64,000 bases of DNA, from the NCBI GenBank assembly GCA_947095585.1, contig OX352763.1, positions 13,627,462 to 13,691,461 of the forward strand. The letters are read 5' to 3'. Within the stretch, counting starts at the first letter, position 1. Every line of letters begins with the position of its first letter. Below are positions 10,845 through 22,329 of this stretch, piece by piece. The position numbers and the translations under genes were made by a program. The DNA comes from Nephrocerus scutellatus (lineage: Eukaryota > Arthropoda > Insecta > Diptera > Pipunculidae). Below the pieces are notes generated by a model, which worked only from the letters and a program-made list of their open reading frames with translations, was not told where the DNA came from and did not search any database.

Positions 10845-12394
10845 TTGCTGTTATGTCATCATATATATTTAATACATTGTTGTTCTTTTTCATATGCAAA
10901 GATGAAGTAATAGGAATACTGAGAAAAATATATCCTCTCTAGCACGCAAAGGGTTCACTTTTCTGTAGTCGTACTATTAAATCCAACCAAACTGACATTT
11001 TGATATCTTCTATTCCAAACATAATTTTATTATGACATCGCGGTAGTAATTGTAGATTTTGTTATTTGCATCAGGAACAAACTACACCCGTAGCAGAGTT
11101 TTTTTTAATGAGCACCTACATCACTAATGACAATTGTCTTGCACTCTTATCCATATACATTCGTTTTATAAATTAAAATATAAAAATTTACCAAATTTAA
11201 TACTCGATCTAATTAATCTCATTTAATTTGATTAATCTAACCTTTATGGCCTTTACAAAAAAACAAAACAATTAATTAAATTAAATTCGTTCCATCCATC
11301 ATTAAACCATAATTATTAAAAAAACTTTGAGAGCTTAATGAAAAGCGAGTGTAATTTCCTTTTTATTAAAATAATGAAGTAAGTTTGCAGAACAAAACTG
11401 CGCAAAAAAGGAATAAAACAATAGAAATACCGCTACAACATCGCGATTACAGAAAGTGACGCAACAACGAGACAATAATACTCGTGTCATTATTTCCCAA
11501 ATGACCAATTATAATTGAAATGGTCTCTCTAAATGGCAGGGTTGTACGGCAAAGTCGCCGCAAGTCTGTTGGGGTTTCATTTTACAAATGGAAAAATTTA
11601 ATTGATTGCTTTGTTCGATGAGTTTTCTTTTTTGTTTTGTCTCCCAGCGTATTGCAAAAATATCAAATGACTAGTGGGTTACAGAGAAGAACCTTTAGTG
11701 AATTGGAAAATATTGTGGCAAACAAAAGGTGGATCGGATTTCATGTCATCGTAGTGTCGCTCAAAACAAAAAAAAAAAACAATTTAAGTTAAGTGAAAAT
11801 ATTTTCTATTTTTTTGAAAATGATCAAGTGAGGGGAGACAACTTACTTTCAATCGTTCTGGGTTAGATTGCTAGTGTCAATTGACGGCAATTTCTTTTCA
11901 ACTGTCACATTCCTTTGTTGATATCAGCTTAAGCTGATGAGTTCTGTTTTTGCTTTCTTCAAGTTCAAATGTATCGGAATTCCAAGTAGAAATATATATA
12001 CTTAATAGCTGATAACATGATATTTTGAAATGATTCATCGCGTACACTTCTGAATTTATGAACATGAAGTCGGGTAATTTTTGGAAAAAAGTCATTTTTA
12101 TCAAAACTAAGATCTCTCCTTGATTGCTGGCTCAAAGCTTAGACTATGTTTCTCTTGTCGTTTTCATTAGGGGATGTATATTCCTTGGTTTCTTCAAATA
12201 CTGCTTCGAATTTGTTATTTACGCATATACAAGCCATTTTACGTCGCTTCCTTAAAAAAATAAATGGTCATATTAACAGGATAGCAATCACAATTGAAAG
12301 CCATTTTGTAAGGCCATGCTTCACACAAAACTAAAGAATTTTAAGGAAATTTGGAGATACCACGTTAAAATCCACATCACATTATATTTGGCTC
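10845..12394. other. AT-rich spacer
   Basis: Poly-A/T tracts and AT-rich sequence. No ORF, RNA or element signature supported. Confidence 0.5.
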
Positions 12395-13300
12395 TAAAAA
12401 CGGTGTCCTGTCCTGACCTCCAGCAAAAAGTCTCTCCACCGATCCTGATTTCGAGCCGAAGTCACCCAGTTTGGCATCCCTAAATTCTCATCATTATAGA
12501 GTCTCCGGAATATTCCTTCCCCACATACGGGGCTAACGATTCTCCGTAAGACCTTTCTCTCGAACGCGGCTAAGAGGTTTTTTTTTTCATAATGTACACA
12601 CGCTAAAGGGATTTGCACCCTTGTAATGCTCAGCACAGCGTGGGCGTTAGAAAATTAGGGAGAGGAAAAGATAAGATGTTTATGCACGTATGTATGTATG
12701 TTATGTTCAGATCATACAAATGCGGAAACACAGAATCAGGCAATATATTCCACATAACTATCGTGCGGATAAAGAAGGAATCTCTGAATTGGTTAGTACG
12801 TCCGAAAATAGGCTTAATGGGTCAAAATGCTTTTTGGTATGACCATTGTATAATACACCAGCAGCTTGGATCCTATGGTTAAATTCCTGGATTTGAAGAG
12901 TCTTGTCCGACTAAAGTAGGCTTTGTTGGATTTGAGAACGCGTGCGCGTATTTCTGGTCCATTCTGTTATCGGCTGAAACAGTTGGAGATAGTTAAAGGA
13001 TTGCACTACTTCAATTTCGCCATCCACTATTTTAATTGAGTGACCAATGTTGGATGTTCTACTCGCAGACGTGGCCACTATGTACTTTGTTTTTATCTCC
13101 TTTATGTACAGCCCCAGATTTCATATCGCCCGGTCGATCTGGATAAAAGCTTCCTGTACAGCCCTTGTGTTTCTACCAACGAACTCAATAACGTCTGCGT
13201 AATCCAGTATCTGACTTAAAGAGGATTGTTTCTCTCGCCGTTACGTCAGAGACTCTGAGCTATGTTTAAAGTTTCAAGTCTCTAGCTCAATGGATATGAT
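12395..13300 (-). mobile_element. RTE-type LINE relic, RT palm to 3' end
   Basis: On the minus strand from 13300 the relic carries the palm-derived block (VQEAFIQID, then KEIKTKYI), the thumb region with deletions, LLAAFERKVLRRIVSPVCGE then FRRLYND, and the 3' untranslated region. It ends near 12395 at a GAGCCAAATATAATG tail like that of the other copies. Stops and a poly-A/T interruption at 12575-12590 break the frame. The homologous intact-looking stretch is at 59117-59410. Confidence 0.85.
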
Positions 13301-13464
13301 AATTGTTGGCCCCATATGTGAGAAAGGACGATTCCTGGGACTACGCTGTTGTGATCTACATGAACGCTTCCGCGATTTTAAATTTAATGAAGGGCATAAC
13401 TATTGCCATGGCGCAAATCATCCCTGGCAATGAGTATATGTAGAAAAAAATGTAGAAAAAATCG

Positions 13465-13560
13465 TGAAGAGAATTAAGCTCAGTAGGCTTCTGGCTTGGA
13501 AGGCACCTACCATCAAAGGCGTTTGTGGACACGACAGCAATGCAGGCGTATTCTGAAAAG
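13465..13560 (+). mobile_element. Short RTE 3' fragment
   Basis: GTGAAGAGAATTAAGCTCAG followed by TAGGCT corresponds, on the plus strand, to the IVKRIKLxRLRWxGH end of the RTE reading frame seen reversed at 48150-48190 and 59130-59170. Only about 95 bases can be assigned. Confidence 0.5.
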
Positions 13561-13619
13561 ATGGCGAGGATAGATTTTTGTACCGGATCTTGATGGTAAG
13601 GCCAAATATGATGAGCAAA

Positions 13620-15204
13620 ATTAACGTTTATTTATAGCCGGTTCCTTTTGATATCAGCTCCAACTACAATTATTGATCAGAGGAACTTAAAGAAAATTAA
13701 GGGAATTTTTTATTTTTTTTTTTAATAAATAAGGTTGCCGAATCTTAAATAAAGTTCTACTCTGGATATGCTATTTTTTGGTTTTGATCTGGTTTATAAT
13801 TTTGAAATTCCTAGCAATATTATTTGTTGGGGCCCCAAGTTTCCTAGACATTTAGAAATCAAAAAAAAGTGTAGTCAGATAAATGGTATTTTTAAAAAAA
13901 TAAAAATAGTCATGTCTTCTGTTTATGTGATCAGCATAGATGTGACTAAAACTTCTAAAGTCCAAACAATAAATTTTGTATGCACTTTTGCACAAACAAA
14001 TCCCATTAAAATGTCGTGGTTCGAATTTAAAGTTATGCATTTTGCATTGCACGATTTTTCGTTTGGCTGGAAAGTCTTTAAATGACTTATGTCAATAACG
14101 GTGAATAGAATCGAAGAGAAAATTACCATGACTTTTTAAGCTGTGTTCTTAAGCGGATCCTAGAATCATGCACACGTAGACAGGAAATCAGGAAGTGGAA
14201 CCTACGTAACTGGAACTCTGCCAATATTTGCAATCATCGTAAAGAAATGCGCTCGATTGGTAAAGTGGAAGATAGGAGCAGCCGATGAAGAAGAGAAAAA
14301 ATAACTTCAAATAGCTCTGACGACGAAGAAATTCATTTCGTGAGTTGTTGACACACACAAATAAATTTGCGGACGTTTTTGTGCCCTCCGAGGGAAAAGT
14401 TCACGTCGTACGTAAGTGTGGGTTTTTTGGTGCATACCCGACGTACCAACTGTGCACACAGTTAGTCTTATGTGAAGCATCCTGATTATTTCATTCTTGT
14501 GTGATAAATTGTAACTGGAGCGAAAGATGACTTCAAGGCACTGCCGCATGTGAAGGAGTAACAATAGTAAGACAGCCAGCACCAGGACCGGCCTGGTCTG
14601 GCATTATAAATTCCATGCATTTGTCAGGTTGACAAAATTTACAAATAGGTAAGTAGATGCTTTCGCGTTTTGCCCAGACAAATTGTAAGATAGTTTGCCA
14701 TTAGCAATGTACTCGTTGCATTTGCAAATATAAAGAACAAATTAAATTTTGAGATAACACAAGTGTGTGTCACTCATTCATGTGCAGTTCCGACTTCCAA
14801 CTAAATGCTGATAAGTAAGTGGAAATGGAAAAGACACGCGGGGTCTGGTCTGATGTAACTCCTGTCTATACGGTAGGTAGAACAACAAATGGCGTCAGAT
14901 TCTCCTAAAGACAGGCACATACGGTTTATTTTCACTTTAGAGCGAGTTTAGTTTTGGATTCTAGAGTCTATTTAGTTTTATTTATTTTTTATTTTTCAAA
15001 TTTTTCTAAAGGTCGTGGTTTAGTGCCTACTACAAACTTAAGAAAGTCATCACGATAATATTGACTTGTTTCTTACCACTCTTCTAATAAATATCATTAT
15101 TTCTAGACCTTTATGTAGTATCAGCCAATTTCTCGTTGTGCAGGTAAACAGAAGACTTCTAAAAATACACGACAAAAACAACTGGAATGGAATGTAAGGT
15201 TTTC
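13620..15204. other. AT-rich spacer
   Basis: Overlapping short frames at 13768-14129 and one at 14307-14582 show no motif. No repeat partner was recognised inside the window. Confidence 0.45.
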
Positions 15205-15560
15205 GAAGTCAACTGTCTACGGGTAAAGTGATGGCATATCTCACCAGTGGATAACTAGATACCCCTTTGGCCGTTCAATAAAAGTTGATCGGATGATTTC
15301 AAATATAATGTTCACAGCAAAGACGTTGGTATCCCCCAAGGCTCTGTTTGTCTTCGACACTCTTTCTCGTTTTTATAAATGATTTCCTGTCCGCTACTTC
15401 TTTTCGTTCTCGATTTGTTCCTTACCGTTTGTCCTGATAAATACTCCGTCAATGTATTATCGCCTCTAGGCTCGTGAGACCATTGTGTAGTATCAGTTAA
15501 TTTCTCGTTAATAAACCACAAAGTTAGAGAAAAAACTCCCAAAAAAACAGTATGGCAATA
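15205..15560 (+). mobile_element. Jockey/CR1-type LINE RT fragment
   Basis: GGTAAAGTGATGGCATATCT matches the start of the neighbouring copy at 15775. Further on, GTTGGTATCCCCCAAGGCTC then ACACTCTTTCTCGTTTTTAT corresponds to the palm GVPQGS-x-SPTLF-x-FIND region. The catalytic ADD segment is not readable. It lies 200 bases left of, and in the same orientation as, a longer copy of the same kind. Confidence 0.65.
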
Positions 15561-15764
15561 CGAGAAAGCAAATTAGGACGGCCTTAACAACTTCTTTGGG
15601 AGCATTAACTGGTCGCTATTATTTCGCGATAGCAACGTGTATACCGCCGCTGGTGCAATCACAAACATCATCCTTATTGGTATGGGAGACTTCATCCCCT
15701 CCAGGAATAAGTCTGTCAAACCAAAGGAGGATGGAGGATGGATGGTATGAATAAACGTGGGCAA

Positions 15765-16925
15765 CGTTCTACAGATGATTTGATGGCATATCTAACCGAA
15801 TAGTGGAACCGGTATTTGCATCAATTTGGTGAAAACAAAGCTGTTGGACTCGATATTTCCAGGAATTGGACAGAGTTTGGCATCAAGCTTTTTTGTCCAA
15901 AATACGTGCTTATGGAGTCGATGATAAACTGCTTCACTGGATTAGCTATCTTTTGGACCGCTCAATTCAAGTTGTTATGGACGGTTTCAAGTCTAAAGTT
16001 CATTACTTAAATGCTGGCGTTCCCCAGGGCTCCTTTTTTGTCCCCGACACTCTTCCTCATTTTTATTAATGATCTCTTATCTGTGACTTCTAATCCAATT
16101 CACTCTTTCGCTGACTACAGCACTCTCAGCTTCTCACTTCTTATGTGGGACTCAAACAAATTCGTATGTTAAGCACGTTAAATTCTGACCTAGAGAGCAT
16201 AATATAATGGGGAGAAATCAATCGATCCAAAACCCAATGCTGTCTCTTGTCGTCTAAGCGAATCCTAAATCCCATGCCATTATCCATTAATAGCACTTGC
16301 ATCGACGATACTGAAAATCTCGCAATTTTCGGTATGTGCGTTAACGACAAGCTTCGTCTGAATGAGCACATATTCAGCGTCTTTAAATGTGCTGCGAAAT
16401 TAGGTTTTCTAACCCGGTGCAAGAAAAATTTCACTCCCTCTGATCTGACTACTATCTACAAGGCTGTTATTCGCCCTTAACTTGAGTACAATTGTCATAT
16501 CTGGTCTGGTGCAACTAAGACCACCTTGCATCAGCTAGATAGAATAAAAACCCGCGCGATAGAACTTATCGGTGACGCAAATATAACGAAATTAATAGAT
16601 TCGCTTGAACACCGCAGGAACGTTTCCTGCTTGTCACTGTTTTATCGCTTCTTCCACCAGTGATACTCAAGAGAAATAGCCAGGTCCATGCCACTTCTCC
16701 TCGAATTCAACCGCAGTGATCGAGTCGCCTTTAATGCGCATCAGTTTACCCTCAAGCCCATCTTTGGACGTACAGGTAAATTCAGAGATTCGTTCTTTAT
16801 ACTCACCATAATCCACAGGCAAAGATATCCTTTTCCTTAACGCCCACGCTGTGCCAAGCATATAGCTGAGTTTTATAAGGGTGCGAACCCCTTTCCGTGT
16901 GCGCAAATTATACAAAAATCGAATT
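15765..16925 (+). mobile_element. Jockey/CR1-type LINE relic, RT palm to C-terminus
   Basis: The reading frame, broken by shifts, shows LHQFGENKAVGLDISR, RVWHQAFLSKIRAYGVDDKL, LLDRSIQVVMDGF, LNAGVPQGS (template-grip motif) and a FADYSTL remnant of FADDSTL (about 16109-16130). The thumb follows: INSTCIDDTENLAIFGMCVN, KCAAKLGFLTRCKK, FTPSDLTTIYKAVIRP and HIWSG. The C-terminal tail ends near 16925. The second Asp of the catalytic FADD pair reads as Tyr, so the enzyme would be dead even without the frameshifts. The 5' half is absent, as expected from 5'-truncated insertion. Confidence 0.85.
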
Positions 16926-16934
16926 CACTTTGAA

Positions 16935-17585
16935 CAACGCCGTATATTAGCACGTTAAAATCTGAACATGACAACATAAAAAGGCGGAGATTATGTAATT
17001 AGAGTACAATTTAACGCTTCTAGAACTAAATGATTTGTACTGTCGTAAAACCGAAACTTAACTTTCTGAATGAAACTTGCAATGAGAAAACCAATTAACT
17101 CCTTTGTCTTTGTACGAATGTATATGTCAATGAGGCTGTTTTTTGGATGGATTTCATTCGGTCAATTGTAGTATAATTGTCTGACTCAGGTGTACGCAGG
17201 ACAACCTTGCATCATCTAGATAGATATAAATACAGAACCGTGCGATAAAACTTAGAGGTGATGAAAACATTGGGAACTCACTCTACTCGTTGGAACGTTG
17301 CAGGAAGGTATCGTGTCAATATTTTATCGCTATTTATAGTAGTGGTGCTCAATTGAAATAGCCGGGAGCATTCCGCTTCATTTTCCATTGAACCGCAACA
17401 CTAGGGGTACTTCAAATGTTTATCAGTTTACCAAATTTTCAAAAGTAGTGACAAGTTCAGAAATCATTAGTCCCACAACACGAATTTGAAATGGTCTGCG
17501 AAACACTGGATATTCGTTTTTATTTAGTCTACAATCATCCAAGACATACATAGCAGGTGTGCGGATCCCTTCGCGTCGTTTAAAG
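16935..17585 (+). mobile_element. Second jockey/CR1-type LINE relic, thumb and C-terminus
   Basis: A further, more eroded copy follows head-to-tail after the previous one. CGTATATTAGCACGTTAAAA corresponds to 16161-16180. The block from ACAACCTTGCATCATCTAGA onward and the GGAACGTTGCAGGAAGG segment match 16500-16640. GTTTATCAGTTTACC matches 16737-16751. Its independent divergence argues for a separate insertion or an old tandem duplication. Confidence 0.75.
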
Positions 17586-17589
17586 CAAA

Positions 17590-18884
17590 TACCTAAGTAT
17601 CTAAATCTAAAGTGTTAGAAAATAGAGGCTTTGAGCTTTTTTCATCTTTTTCTTCAACTTATTCTAAATCACTTAATCGTAAAAACTTTGTAATGTGGAG
17701 CAAAAGCAACATAATTGTTTTGTTGCAGTATAGTCCGCTTATGTTGCACTTAATGCTCTTGTATGTTTATCAATGAAAATGAGATGTTACAATATTTCAC
17801 CAAATAACAATCCCATAAACTAAACTACAAGAGCGGAAGTTGAAGGTCGCTTATCAGTGTTGTTTTATTGTTGAAAATTATTACAATTTACAATGAGGAC
17901 AAAGACATTAGCCTGGTTTTTTCAGAATTGTTGTATTTATCATTTCCCTCGAGCTCGTTAGGCAACAAAATACAAAAGGAAACGGAATTAGTTATGCAGC
18001 AGCAATTGGAGTACAAAGTTGAATCTGCTTTTGTTTTTTATGTTAAAAATTATACTTCATTTTTTATTTGAGGTCAACCATCTGCTAAAGTTGAAGTGGA
18101 GAATATCGTCGTTGTTGCTGATAATGATAATGACAAGTTTTTAAAAGAGAGAAGCAGAGAATACTTCGGTATGTACTGGTTGTTTACGAATATATGTATT
18201 GTGCACATTTCCTTTGGTGAATGGAACGAGCACTCGTATATGGAGCATAAACGTTAGTGCAATTTATGGCAGGATACGCTCCAAGTTCAACAAATTATTT
18301 TAATTATTAATCCGTCTGGTGCTGACGTTGTAGTTTTAATGAAGACAGCCTTAATAAAAAATTTAAACTTGTTACCCTATCAGTAGTTTAACAATGGGTT
18401 AACCCAATGGGTAAAGACCAAAGGGTCATTACGACTTTATTTAAAATTCCTATTTATATACATAAAAGCCAAACGTTGATTGTTTAACGAAGAAGATCAA
18501 TTTAGGTGCAAATCGATAAACGATACTAAAATCACAACTGCGCCTAAAGTCGGTTTATTTTTTATTTTTAAACTCAACTACTCGTAAAGTAACAAAATTA
18601 AGTGCTGATTAAAGTTTTAGTCATGATTACCGATATCGTTGCTAAATTCCCTGTTACAAATGAGTTTTAGCACCGAGTTTTATCTTATAATTTTGATGAT
18701 GCCTTTTGACTCTTTTTGTTTTATTTCATCAAAATGCGCTTGTGAATAAATACTCCAAACTCCTTTTTTTTTTTTTAATGAAACGTAATAAATTTATCAC
18801 ATTACATAACACTGCAACTAGTTTACGCTAACGAGCAGTTCAATTTTGTTCTTATTACACATATTACATACAGAAATAGCTTAT
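17590..18884. other. AT-rich spacer
   Basis: One 67-codon frame at 17868-18071 has no recognisable motif. A poly-T run lies at 18766-18777. Nothing else supported. Confidence 0.45.
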
Positions 18885-19185
18885 TACTTCTATACAAAAA
18901 TACAAAATATACAAAAAAGGTCGTGAAATCGACGTAAAAACGTATTCGCCATTTTTTGGTCCAAGTTACTAGATCGTCTACAGAACTTTGAAGAATTCTA
19001 GTTTATACTACTTCACTTTTCTCAACTACCACGGTGTATCACGGTGTCATCAGCAAGTGTAGCTACTGTACTGTCTGGAGGGACTGGGATATCATTTGTA
19101 GAAAGTAAATTAGTATTGGCCCTAATATACTTGCTGAGATGACTCCCATAAATGGTTCACCGACAGAACTAGAAATATAGTGGAA
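18885..19185 (-). mobile_element. Jockey-type LINE RT palm fragment
   Basis: On the minus strand, with shifts, it reads SILGPILI, then PDSTVATLADDTVIH containing the catalytic ADD, then VVEKSEVVTRILQSSVDDL and TWTKKWRIR. This is the usual order in jockey-type RTs, from the palm motif to the WLKKWRIKVN-like block. It differs in sequence from the jockey/CR1 copies at 15.2-17.6 kb, so it is another family. Confidence 0.75.
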
Positions 19186-19214
19186 CCAAGGTTCCACCCA
19201 CAAGAAGGCTAACA

Positions 19215-20600
19215 AGGACAAAATAAATATAATATCCGAGAGTCAAGCCATGCTTGAAGCACTAAACAAGCATGAATCCAATAAAAGGCGGTTATCGAAT
19301 GGCAGGATTAGTTCCTCGATAAGGGGCGCCACGGTTATCTTCCGTGGTGTGATGAGACAATTTAATAAACTCTACATGGGGTAACCAGGATCCTGGATTC
19401 CTCCGCTGGTTCGTCAGCGGCCTAGGCATTGGATATGCAGGTCCAAACCCCATTGATGGCTGAGATGTCTGGGCAAGGTCTCAGAGGCTATGGGTGAGGA
19501 TTCAGTTATTATTTCGTCATCATGGGAGGGCAACACGTTGACTAAGTCAATGGGATGTCTTCTCATGGACATTTGCGACATTTCGACATTTCCAAGGAAA
19601 GCTAATGAGTTTGAATCTGATGGAACTCTCCTTAAGGGAGAAAAGGAGGTACGGTCGAGTACCTAGTACTATCACTTCTTTGGATGATCAGGTTTCAACT
19701 GGGCTGACAGATAGTACAGGAAAGCGAAATACAGTAACTACCTCTACTCCTAAACAAGTATCCAAGGGCGTCTCGTCACCGAGAACGAGTAATCCTGTAA
19801 CTCGGAATATCTCTGAGGTACGGGAGAGATTCGGAAAAGTGGATGAGAAAACACTGGGCACTATAAAGTCTATGCTAAGTTCGAAAAGGCGATGGGGAAA
19901 GAAGAAGAGGCGTGAAAGATTGGCTGAAATGAAAATGGATGCCGATTTAACACAGACCACTAATTCAATTCCCACGGTCGGCAAACGACATACACCTGGT
20001 GAGAAATCATCGGATCTGGGGAATCAAATACCCAAGGGGTTAAATACCCAAGTCGCCATGAGAAGAAGAGGAAGAGGAAGAAAAGAAATATCCAATCCTA
20101 TTCTGACTTGACTTCGGAATCTCTGACTATAACACTGAACACAGGACCTGCACCAGAAATGGACTGCTTGCCCAGTTACTCAAAGGCCTCAAAACTCGAT
20201 AGGGTAGACAAGTCGACACAGAGGCGTAGCTATTCTGAAGTAGCGGCCAAAGTATTGACAGCTGTTATATCAGCGAGGAAGGATGAAGGCAGGTTGTCCA
20301 AAAAACAACTTGACTTTATCCAAGAGCGCCTTTGGTAATTTGTGGTGGAAAAAGATTCACCGACATTCGAGGGAATGAGCCTGGATCAGGGCACCATCGA
20401 AGTGCAATGTTCTAATGAACGCTCCTTCGAATGATGGCTTTCATCGAAGGTGGGAGCTTTATCAGTCTTTGAAAAACTGGTAAAAGCGACAATCAGCTTG
20501 CCTAAAAAACTCCGGAAGCCTGCGGAAATTTACGCAAGAGTACGAGACCAAAATCAGGGTCTTGAAACTTAAAACTATGCGCAAAATCACGATCAAAAAC
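19215..20600 (+). pseudogene. LINE ORF1 (gag-like) relic
   Basis: A 168-codon frame (19605-20111) overlaps by a few bases a second frame that runs to a stop at 20338. Reading resumes after that stop: VVEKDSPTFEGMSLDQGTIE, then VQCSNERS. The first part is rich in Ser, Thr, Lys and Arg and ends in a basic patch (RRRGRGRKE). The second contains SYSEVAAKVLTAVISARKDE, then LSKKQLDFIQERLW. This order, a basic disordered region followed by a folded domain with FxGxxxxxGxIxVxC-like spacing, resembles ORF1 proteins of insect LINEs, which bind element RNA. I base the match on memory of the family, not on a search. Stops at 19428, 20109 and 20336 make it non-functional. Confidence 0.6.
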
Positions 20601-20604
20601 GATG

Positions 20605-22165
20605 AATGCAAACAAATTCCAGCCAGAGGTATTATTAGGTTTATTAAAAAACTAATAGATTTCTAGGCTCAAAGAATAGATGGCGCAATAGACCAACTTT
20701 CTCATCGCATCATCGGACATTCTTTTTCCATCCCTTGTCGACTCTTAAATGTTGACGTATTGCCTAATGGTAGAAAAAGCACTGTGTGGTAGATTTCTTT
20801 CTTAGATTTTACTAAACTAACTCGAATTGTTTATCTTAACACTTAAAGCCAGCTCGTATTGTATATGTATGTGAGCGAATTGTTGACATTCACTTGCATA
20901 CGTTTTTCCATCATCCACCATAATTTTAACATAACAAATTTTCAAGACAAAGGGTTAATATGAAAGTCTATTTCAGCAATCTTTTTTACACAGAATAATT
21001 TTTATGGTAAGGATTGTCACCGCATTGGAAACATGAAGAACATCCTTATTATTGTAATTGTGATTGCATAAAATGTGCAATGGCGTTTTGTTAACATGAA
21101 GAGTACTCACGATTTTATGATGCGAAAGTTACCTTTGGGCAAAAACGAAGCTATGAGTAGACTGCATACCCTTATATACTCGTACCTGTCCATATTACCG
21201 TTTGCATGTTATTATTCCAGGGTTGACTGTTTACATGCGGTGGCTTTGCTTTCTGTTAATTAACCTTGTTTAAAGTGTAAAGTTTCATGCTGATGCAACG
21301 ACACACGCCATGTCATTGAATAAATAGAGGGATTGTGGTTTTTATGCTGGTTAAGAGTCATGCTGTTGCACGCAGGAAGAATACGATAACAATTATTTCC
21401 GTTGTTTTGTTGTTCAACAAATGAAGTTCTTTGAAAATGAGGTACATGGTAAAACACGTACAAAAGTGTTAAAAAGATAAAAAATGATTAAGTAGTAAAT
21501 CTCGCGGGGTGACAGTTGTAGTGCAAACTGACAAATTTATTTTCTCTTCATGAATAGAGTTTAATATCAGTCATGTTAGCTTCTAAAAGGAATTACAAAA
21601 TAAAAAGGCACTGCACGCAATAAAACTACGTGCTAAGTCGTACTTCAAAAATGAACAGACCCATTTATATATTTTTTACGGTCCCAAAACAAATAAAAGG
21701 AGTGGCTCATGTGATTTTGTAACAACTTGCAGGGAGTAGCTTAAATGCATGTCGTTGATGTCATAGAGATTTCAGACATTTCCACATCCGAAGAAATCAA
21801 GCCAAAAGAAATAATGTTTAAAACTACTGGAACTTTTTTACACTAAACATCTTAGTGCACCAACAAAAAAAAGTTTAAATTTTTTTTTGTCTAAATGGTA
21901 AATCTCCTAGTTACAGTGGCTATTCTTGTTTTTAAACTTAAGGAATATTGTAGTGCTAAAGTTCACTTATCCTACCATAATTGGGGTACGACTTTAACAA
22001 GCCACTTGAGAATTCGGCATCTAAAGTTAAGTGATAGCTTATTAATTAAAACAAAAAAAAAATTTAAATTTGTCTTGTAACTTCTCTAATCGCAGACACA
22101 CATATGGGCAAAGTTTGAAATATATCGGTTTTATTTTTAATAAAATTATAATTATTATAAATTAT
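20605..22165. other. AT-rich spacer
   Basis: Short frames only, no motif. No repeat partner seen. Confidence 0.45.
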
Positions 22166-22168
22166 AAA

Positions 22169-22322
22169 AGCCACGCGCCACTAGCCATAAGCCACAAGCC
22201 ACAAGCCAGAAACCAGAAGCCACAAGCCAGAAACCAGAAGCCAGAAGCCAGAAGCCACAAGCCACAAGCCAGAGTCCACAACCCACAAGCCACAAGCAAC
22301 AAGCACAAGACACAAGACACAA
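22169..22322 (+). repeat. 7-bp tandem repeat (GCCACAA/GCCAGAA), about 22 units
   Basis: The block parses cleanly into about 22 heptamers, mostly GCCACAA or GCCAGAA, with variants such as ACCAGAA, GCCATAA, CCCACAA and GACACAA. The two main variants differ at one position and are interspersed. Decay is strongest at both ends. The open frames across it on both strands (for example 22155-22382 minus, rich in Trp, Leu, Gly and Cys) are artefacts of a 7-bp period with few stops. It sits directly left of the LOA-like LINE relic. Confidence 0.95.
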
Positions 22323-22329
22323 CGTTCTG

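Noticed and set aside
22169..22322. CRISPR array or telomeric repeat
   Set aside because: The 7-bp units have no spacers and do not match telomere motifs; this is a simple tandem repeat in animal DNA.
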